In this document: positions 58,020-64,000 of the stretch, in pieces
How the letters are laid out: each line of letters opens with the position of its first letter
How positions within the stretch are numbered: position 1 is the first letter of the stretch
Assembly (NCBI GenBank): GCA_936432065.2
Contig: OW386287.2
Span: 188,231,729 to 188,295,728 of the forward strand
From: Rutpela maculata
Taxonomy: Eukaryota > Arthropoda > Insecta > Coleoptera > Cerambycidae
Direction: 5' to 3'
Length of the DNA: 64,000 nucleotides
The notes under the pieces: generated by a model
What the model was told of the DNA's origin: nothing
What the model saw: only the letters and a program-made list of their open reading frames with translations
Database searches by the model: none
Program-made: the position numbers and the translations under genes

Positions 58020-58640
58020 ATACACGCACTCTACGGCTTGTTTCTGTTGTATCCTGTTTAACATCATTTGTTCTTTCATTTGGTCGAAGGCTTCATTGAT
58101 TTTTCTGATAAAATGGTCTCGGGTTTGTATTTCTTCACTGTAGTCAAGATCTTTAGCCAGTCCAATGGTGTTATGTCTGGGGACCTAGCACGCCATGGTA
58201 TTGGACCACCTCTGCCGATCCAGTTACCGGGGAAGTATAATTTAAATAATTCCTAACTATAAGACGAACATGCGCAGAGCAATCATTATGTTGGAAAATG
58301 GTAGGTTAATCAACCTCGAAAATTGGTACATTGTGTAGCTAATCTGGCATTTCATTTTGAAGCAATTCTAAATAACTAGCACCATTTAGATTTTGTATCA
58401 GAAAATGTGGGCCAATTAAACTTCCTGCCAATGACACCTATATATTCACTGAAAACCTTCTCTGGAACAAGGTTTGTATTTTCATATGCGGGTTTCTTTC
58501 TTTATCTAAAAGAAATGGAGGATATACAGGATATACCTCAGTAATACCTTCTCTGGTGAATTTGGATTCGTCAGTACATAAAATTCTCTCAAGGAAGAAC
58601 AGTCAATATCGGAATTTAATTAAAAAACCACAGCATTTTC
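58020..58640 (-). pseudogene. Mariner-family transposase, degenerate
   Basis: Minus-strand pieces in several frames give the DDE/D core of the mariner-like transposases common in arthropods: ILCTDESKFTREGITE (first Asp), LDKERNPHMKIQTLFQ, SLAGSLIGPHFLIQNLNGAS, YLELLQNEMPD, FQHNDCSAHVRLIVRNYLN (second Asp), and NWIGRGGPIPWRARSPDITP + LDW (third Asp, SPD.TPLD motif). In-frame stops and frameshifts throughout make it inactive. The N-terminal helix-turn-helix part is not found, and the LINE insertion lies on that side. Confidence 0.75.
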
Positions 58641-58799
58641 ATTGCTAGATCTCTCTCGCCAAGACCTTGCACTTGCGTGTAGTCGAAAGGATATCTCTTT
58701 TCGTTGTGCACGACTTTCCACGTTGACAAATTCATGTCTTGAACTACTTTTCTGACGCTGGTTGTAGGATTACCTTCCCACGGAGGTAATGATACGTGT

Positions 58800-61375
58800 T
58801 GAATTACCGTCAGTTGTAGATTGTTTAAGGGGTCGCTTGGCCCTGGGTTGGCCTTTCTTCACCTCGACCTAAAAGGTCTTTTGTGAATTACCCTGCATCT
58901 AGTTGTTGCCCAGGATTCCAAGACTTTTTGCAAAGCTTGCGATTTTCCTGGGAGCTAATTTCCATATGTCTTCAGGCGTTAATTCCGCCTGTTCTAGGTA
59001 CTTTAGCCTAATGCGGATTAGCACCCTGCATTCACAAAGTATATGTTCCGCAGTTTCAGTTGCAGCTTCACAGTATCTGCATTTGTCATCTTCTGCCATG
59101 CCCATGTTCTTGAGATGATATCTCAGGGGGCAATGGCCAGTTAGAAGGCCTGTGATCAGCCTTAGATCGGACTTTTCCAGTTCGAGAAGCCTTGTGGCAT
59201 TCTTTATTGAATAACCTTTTTGCTTGTCTTTGGCCTGAAGTGTTCCTCCAGTAGTTTTTGTTCCTTTTCCCATTTTAGGACCTCCTCCATTATGTGTCCC
59301 TTGGATAGGCCACAGAACGGTTCGGGTCCAAAAAACGGGGCTTCAGCCCCTTTTCTTGCGAGGCTATCAGCCAATTCGTTGCCTTCTATCCCTTCATGCC
59401 CTGGCACCCACATCAAGGCAATTTTTGACTCGAAGGTATATGACCTGAGAGCCTTTAATGTTGCCTGACTATCTGAAAGTATATAGATCTTTGCCCTTCG
59501 AGTGCCTCTATTTAGGCATTCCTGGGCACATAGATCTATAGCATAAATTTCTGCTTGGAAGATGGTTGGGGTGTTACCAAGGGCTTTAGATAGCCTGCAT
59601 TTAGGCCCTGCTACGCCCACACCAACCTCTTCATCCATATTGGATCCATCTGTGTACCAGATGTGTGACTCTTTCTCCAACCGCAATGCTTCGACCCTGC
59701 CCGCCTGACGGCTTTCAATCAGCACATCAAACGGGCAGTCAAAGTCATGCTTGATTGGCATTGAGCCAGTGGGTTCGGTCATGGATTCGAATTGGACTAA
59801 CTCCAGAATCCTTAAGTGATCAACCAGGTCGCCTGGTCTGAATTTAAGTGCCTGATGCAGCCTTAAGGCACTAAGTGCTGCCTCCTTCCTCACATGCAAA
59901 TGCAGAGGAAGTAAGTCCAGCATTGCCTCCATAGCTGCTGTGGGACACGAGCGCATTGCTCCTGTAGTCCCTAGACAGGCAAGGCGTTGCAATTTCTGCA
60001 ACTTTCCTTGTGCAACTTTTTCCTTTGTTTTTGGCCACCATATGCATGATGCATAGGTAACCATAGGTCTCACAACCGATAGGTAGGACCAATGTATCAT
60101 TTTCGGCTTCAGACCCCAAGTCTTACCAAACAGCCTGCGGCACGTCCAAATAGCCGTCGCTGCTTTGGTAAGTGTCCTTTCTAAGTGTGAGTTCCAGGTA
60201 AGTTTGGTCTAGGAATACTCCTAGATCCTTGACTTCACTGGAAAAATTCAGTACTGTTCCATTTAACATAGGAGCTCTCAAATTGAGTTTTCTCCTTTTG
60301 GTGAATGGAACAATAACTGTTTTGATCGGATTGACACTAAGACCCTCTGACAAGCACCATTTAGATATTATGTTTAAGGCAATTTGCATGTGGTTTGAGA
60401 TCATAACCTCATGCCTGCCTCTCACAGTAACGACCAGGTCATCAGCGTAGCCCTGAACGTTGAAGCCATAATTACTCAGGTTATGGAGAAGATCGTCGAC
60501 CACCATTGACCACAGCAAGGGCGATAAGACTCCACCTTGTGGACAACCTCTAACTGCAGTCACGGTGGCCGACTCGTTCCCCACATTTGTCGTAATTATT
60601 CTGCTTCTTAGCATGGATTGTATCCATCTGATTGTTGGGGACTGTATTCCCCCTTTTTCCGCGGCTCTTTGTATGGATTCATAGGAGGTGTTGTCAAAAG
60701 CACCCTCTATATCTATGAAAGCACACAGAGCCAGTTCCTTTGCTGTAAATGTCTTTTCGATGCCTTTGACCAGGCCATGTAGAGCATTTATCGTTGATTT
60801 GCCAGGTTGATAGGCAAATTGTTTCGAGTGAAGCGGTACCCACTGTAATTATTTCGCTTCTAATCTGTTGATCTAGTATTTTCTCCATTGTTTTAAGGAG
60901 AAATGAGGTTAAGCTGATGGGGGGATAAGATTTTGGCTCGTCTGGTGGACGTCTGCCTATCTTTGGACGCCACCTTAACTTCCCTCCAAGCTTGGGGAAT
61001 ATACCCAAGAGTGTAGCTTGCTATGAATATGCTTCTCAGGTATGGGATAATTCCTCAATTCCATGTTGAAGCAGGGCAGGAAAAATACCATCCCTGCCCG
61101 GTGATTTAAAGGGCTTGAAGGTCGATACCGCCCATTTAATTCTGCTAGAGGTGAATATTTTTCCAGCTAGCCTTTTCCCTTCTCTGGTAGGACGATGTGC
61201 ATCCTCTTCCAGGAAGGCCTGTGGAAGTTCACCTTCGATTACATGGGAGCCAGGGAAGTGAGTACCTAAAAGTACTCTTATGTTTTCCTGCTGACTCTCT
61301 GCATGTTGACCATCGGGCTTTTTGAGTAGCCCTATTCCGTTTGAGTGGTCTTTTGCAAGGACTTACCGTCAGTTC
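58800..61375 (-). pseudogene. I/LOA-like LINE, ORF2 (RT + RNase H), 5'-truncated
   Basis: Reading from 61375 leftward: GLLKKPDGQHAESQQENIRV and FKPFKSPGRDGIFPALLQ (RT block 0), IFPKLGGKLRW and SYPPISLTSFLLKTMEKILD, a shift near 60838, AYQPGKSTINALHGLVKGIE, CAFIDIEGAFDNTS (first catalytic Asp), GCPQGGVLSPLLWSMVVDDL, GYADDLVVTVRG (catalytic YADD), and KDLGVFLD. A shift near 60190 precedes the thumb/connection (59204-60100). RNase H follows: YTDGSNMDEEVGVGVA, IFQAEIYAIDLCA, ILSDSQATLKAL, MWVPGHEGIEGNELADSLAR, with D-E-D-D all present. A shift near 59215 precedes the C-terminal zinc knuckle CRYCEAATETAEHILCEC and the stop at 58899. Endonuclease and ORF1 are missing. RT plus RNase H order is that of I-superfamily LINEs. 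It retains all catalytic residues but has at least three frameshifts. Confidence 0.9.
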
Positions 61376-62214
61376 TTCCACACATGTAAATTATGTCAGC
61401 GTATTCTCTGATGGTAAAAGCAGTCATTACTAACTTAAAAATGAAAGCACAAATTATTGGCTGGGGTGGCTCTATTTTTTTATAAATTTTCCTGAAAAAT
61501 CAAAACTTGCCATGACATTAACACTTTTTGTGAAATTAAAATGGCATTATTCATTTTTACTTCATGTGTAGATATAGTGAAGTGCCGTAAGGCGTGAAAA
61601 CTAAAAAACCTTGGAACCCAGTTCCTATGAATCAGTTTTAATGAAACGTTTTGCAGTGTGTTGCTAAAACCTAATACTAAAATGTTTATGGATTAGAAAT
61701 TGACGTGTTTTTTTTTTATTTAAAAGTTTATCGAAATCTTCTACCTAGTCGAGTCAATGAAGCCTAAAAATTGTCAAAACCTCTTAATTCTCAGCAACAG
61801 CTCCGATTTTGATCATTTTTTTTAAATGTGCATTTTTTAAATATTATTCAAAATCAGAAACATCCCAAGTGGCGCAAATATTTTTTTATATTGTTTAAAC
61901 AATAATAACAATATTCACAAAAAAATATATTTTAAAAATTTTTTTTCGCGGTATTTATAAAACATTGAGTTGTTTTTATTGAAAACTTAAGTTCAAAAAT
62001 GTTTTTCACAGTCGGGGTTGATAATTATTTATATTGTTAAAACAATAATAACAACTTTTACAGGAAAAATCTATTTTTTTCCCAATATGCATGAAAAAGT
62101 TAATTTAGTCGTGTTTTAAGGTTTTTCGCTCAGAATTCTTTCGGATAAAACCGATTGACGTGCAATTTGGACAGTAATGGCCCAAGGAACAAAAGTTATA
62201 TATTGCCGATGTGT

Positions 62215-62275
62215 GCTTTTACCCTGGAGGTGGATGCCACCCCTTCTCGGGGGTGGAAATTATTATGTTCAAAGT
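62215..62275. repeat. Conserved GC-rich core of the foldback arm
   Basis: ACCCTGGAGGTGGATGCCAC and CCCTTCTCGGGGGTGGAAAT form a small self-complementary core within the arm, mirrored near 63495-63545 (CCACCCCCGAGAAAGGGTGG). It is the most conserved part of the arms. Confidence 0.6.
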
Positions 62276-63945
62276 AACTGCAGAAATCAATAGAGGAATG
62301 AATTCTAAGCAATAAATGTTCTATGCAATTTTTTCGATGAGTCAATACTTTTTGAGTTATTCTTGATTGAAAATATTGATTTTTCATCTAAGAGATGCAT
62401 GTTTTAGAACGATTTTTCACTAATAAGTCGCCGAAAACTGAATTCGATTCTTTCAACGTTAAATAATGGAAAAACGGAAAATTTTTGGAGGAAAACATAT
62501 AAGACATTTTTAGAAATATTTGAAAAGACCTTTAAAATGATGTAAAAGTCGTTAGCATGAAAACTAACGAAGTTATGAAAATAAAATAGTACTGTTTTTT
62601 TCGGAGAAAAAATCAGTCAAGTTGAACTTTTCGTTTTTGTGATTTTTGAGTTTAAAGGGCTCGGGGAAGGTGGTCATTGCACTCAAATGCAAACTTATAA
62701 CGATGATATTTTAATTAATTTTTATCGTAGAGAAATAAAAAAAAAATAAAATTTTCAGTAATAAAAACCTAAATATTTGTACTCTAGCATTTTTTACGTA
62801 TCTTCTTTAGTTTTTTAATTATTGTAAAAAAATGAAAATTTTTTAAGACATTTCAAAAATCATTGCAAAGAATCAAACTTTTTTTCAAATATAGGCATCC
62901 TAAACCGGTCAAACTTCTAGAACATATTGTTAGTACTTAAATAAAGTAAATTGTAAATGGATTACGTTCAATTTCAATTCTTGCGGTGAAGCCATTGGTT
63001 TCATTGCTGATGTTTTCTCCGAAAAAAACTGACAACCATTTTATTTTCATCATAACTCCGTTAGTTTTCATGCTAACGACTTTTACCAAAGTTCATCTTA
63101 AGTATTCTAAAAAATGTGTTATATGCTTTTCCTCCAAAAATGTTCCGTTTTTCCGTTATTTAACGTTGAAAGAATCGAATTCAGTTTCGGCGAACAAAAA
63201 GTCACCTTCATCGAGCAATAACTCGGTTCGTATTGCATCTACAGAAATAAAAAAAAAAAACAATCGATTTGTTATTTTATAGGCTTTACTTTTGCTTATA
63301 ATAATTTTCTTAGTAAAACGTAAAGTTTTCGACTTATTATTAGTGAAAAATCGTTCTAAAACATGCATTTTTTAGATGAAAAATCAACATATTCAATCAA
63401 GAATAACTCAAAAAATATTGACTCATCGAAAACATTTCATCGAATATTTATTGCTTAGAATTCATTCGTCTGTCGATGTCGGCAGTTACTTTGAACATAT
63501 AATTTCCACCCCCGAGAAAGGGTGGCAACCACCCCCAGGGTAAAAGCACACATCGGCATTATATAACTTTTGTTTCCTGAGCCATTCCCTAATTACTGTC
63601 CAAATTTCACGTCAATCGGTTCTATCCGAAAGAATTCTGAGCGAAAAACCTTCAAACACTGAACTAAATTAACTTTTTCATGAATATCGGGGATAGGTTT
63701 TAGCAACACAATGCAAAAAGTTTAATTAAAGTTGATTCATAGGACCCGGGTTCCTAGGTATAAATCTAATGGCACTCCACTAATAATCGTAAACGTATTG
63801 AACAGACAGAATACAAATCAGAGCAAGAGAACAAACTAAAAGAGTAAAAATAACAATCTCATTATTGCATAATTAGCGCATAACTATGGATCTATGGATT
63901 TTTTTCAAAAAAAGCAAAATTGGCGAGTAGTTCGAAAACTGTAAG

Positions 63946-64000
63946 GTTTTGTACTAAAGTAAGTGTGGTTAAATAGGTTCCAAATCGTCTCCTAAAAGGT
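63946..64000. other. Window end, nothing seen
   Basis: Short flank after the foldback element; no feature recognised. Confidence 0.4.

Larger units (their letters stand above)
57689..61574 (-). mobile_element. Mariner-like element with ~95-bp TIRs, itself split by a LINE
   Basis: Left AAGATGAAGTAAAGGTCAGT, TGCCATTTTAAGTTCGCAAA and GTTAATGCCATGG are mirrored at the right end (reading inward: ACATGAAGTAAAAATGAATA, TGCCATTTTAATTTCACAAA, GTTAATGTCATGG). TA flanks both ends, and the uninterrupted arm at about 63770-63790 is the empty site. A transposase pseudogene (58020-58640) lies inside; the LINE at 58800-61375 accounts for most of the length. Confidence 0.7.
57538..63945. mobile_element. Long foldback element (~1.1-kb arms) split by a mariner-like element
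   Basis: Left-arm blocks CCCATAGTTATACGCTAATT and TCAATACG (57580-57680), continuing after the interruption at 61577 with GTGAAGTGCC, AACCCAGTTCCTATGAATCA, GAATTCTTTCGGATAAAACC, ATGCCACCCC(TT)CTCGGGGGTGG and CATGTTTTAGAACGATTTTT, return in mirror at about 62980-63940. The loop is about 62630-62980. No gene belongs to the foldback itself. Confidence 0.75.

Noticed and set aside
58068..58256. Plus-strand 62-codon frame
   Set aside because: Antisense to the mariner transposase SPD.TPLD region.
59204..59480. Plus-strand open frames over the LINE
   Set aside because: They are antisense to the RNase H region, which has clear catalytic motifs on the minus strand.

Overview
The window looks like an insect (or other arthropod) nuclear scaffold. 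It is strongly AT-rich, introns are short (54, 58 and 65 bp), and its content is dominated by arthropod-type mobile elements: mariner-type TA-flanked MITEs, I/LOA-like and jockey/CR1-like LINE remnants, P-like and long-inverted-repeat DNA elements, and tRNA-Lys-primed LTR remnants. There is no bacterial gene organisation. The species cannot be named from sequence alone.

Host genes are sparse. Two minus-strand exons (26829-26968 and 23659-23835) splice in phase into the C-terminal coiled coil of one protein. A third minus-strand exon (38557-38694) opens with ATG and ends in GTAAGT, and could be a first exon of the same or another gene. Their introns and flanks are packed with repeats.

Layout: 1-1840 AT-rich; 1841-4839 and 4865-5789 palindromic elements; 6300-7620 5' part of an LTR element with a Lys-type primer site; 8519-9816 a MITE abutting a foldback; 12548-14535 an inverted repeat folded around a tRNA-Lys primer site; 16915-17794 a P-like element with a broken THAP domain; 17897-18377 a small TIR element carrying the start of a tyrosine recombinase (YR) gene; 18384-19615 a palindrome; 21136-21376 a LINE tail; 22365-23080 a second primer-site-centred palindrome; 23659-26968 coiled-coil exons with an RT relic and a MITE in the intron; 27580-37310 a run of foldback elements; 39550-39815 a 30-bp minisatellite; 41411-46188 a TIR element holding two YR genes, one intact; 48075-49492 a 1.4-kb palindrome; 51808-55080 a long-inverted-repeat element carrying a broken GCD/CxC-family gene and a YR-element insertion; 55895-56460 a 174-bp tandem array; 56611-56979 an RT fragment; 57538-63945 a long foldback split by a mariner-like element that is itself split by a LINE.

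The most interesting system is the YR family. An apparently intact, spliced 385-residue recombinase lies in a TIR-bounded element whose empty site is preserved elsewhere in the window. A degenerate sister lies beside it. Two short derivatives keep only the first ~44 codons, and one of these has clear 40-bp inverted termini. A hairpin followed by an AACTTGTT...ACTATT motif recurs at these elements. Canonical Cryptons lack terminal inverted repeats, so a YR/TIR combination deserves study. A second candidate is a protein family with an LHSFTGCD motif and a CxC tail, found twice, each time inside a different long-inverted-repeat element.
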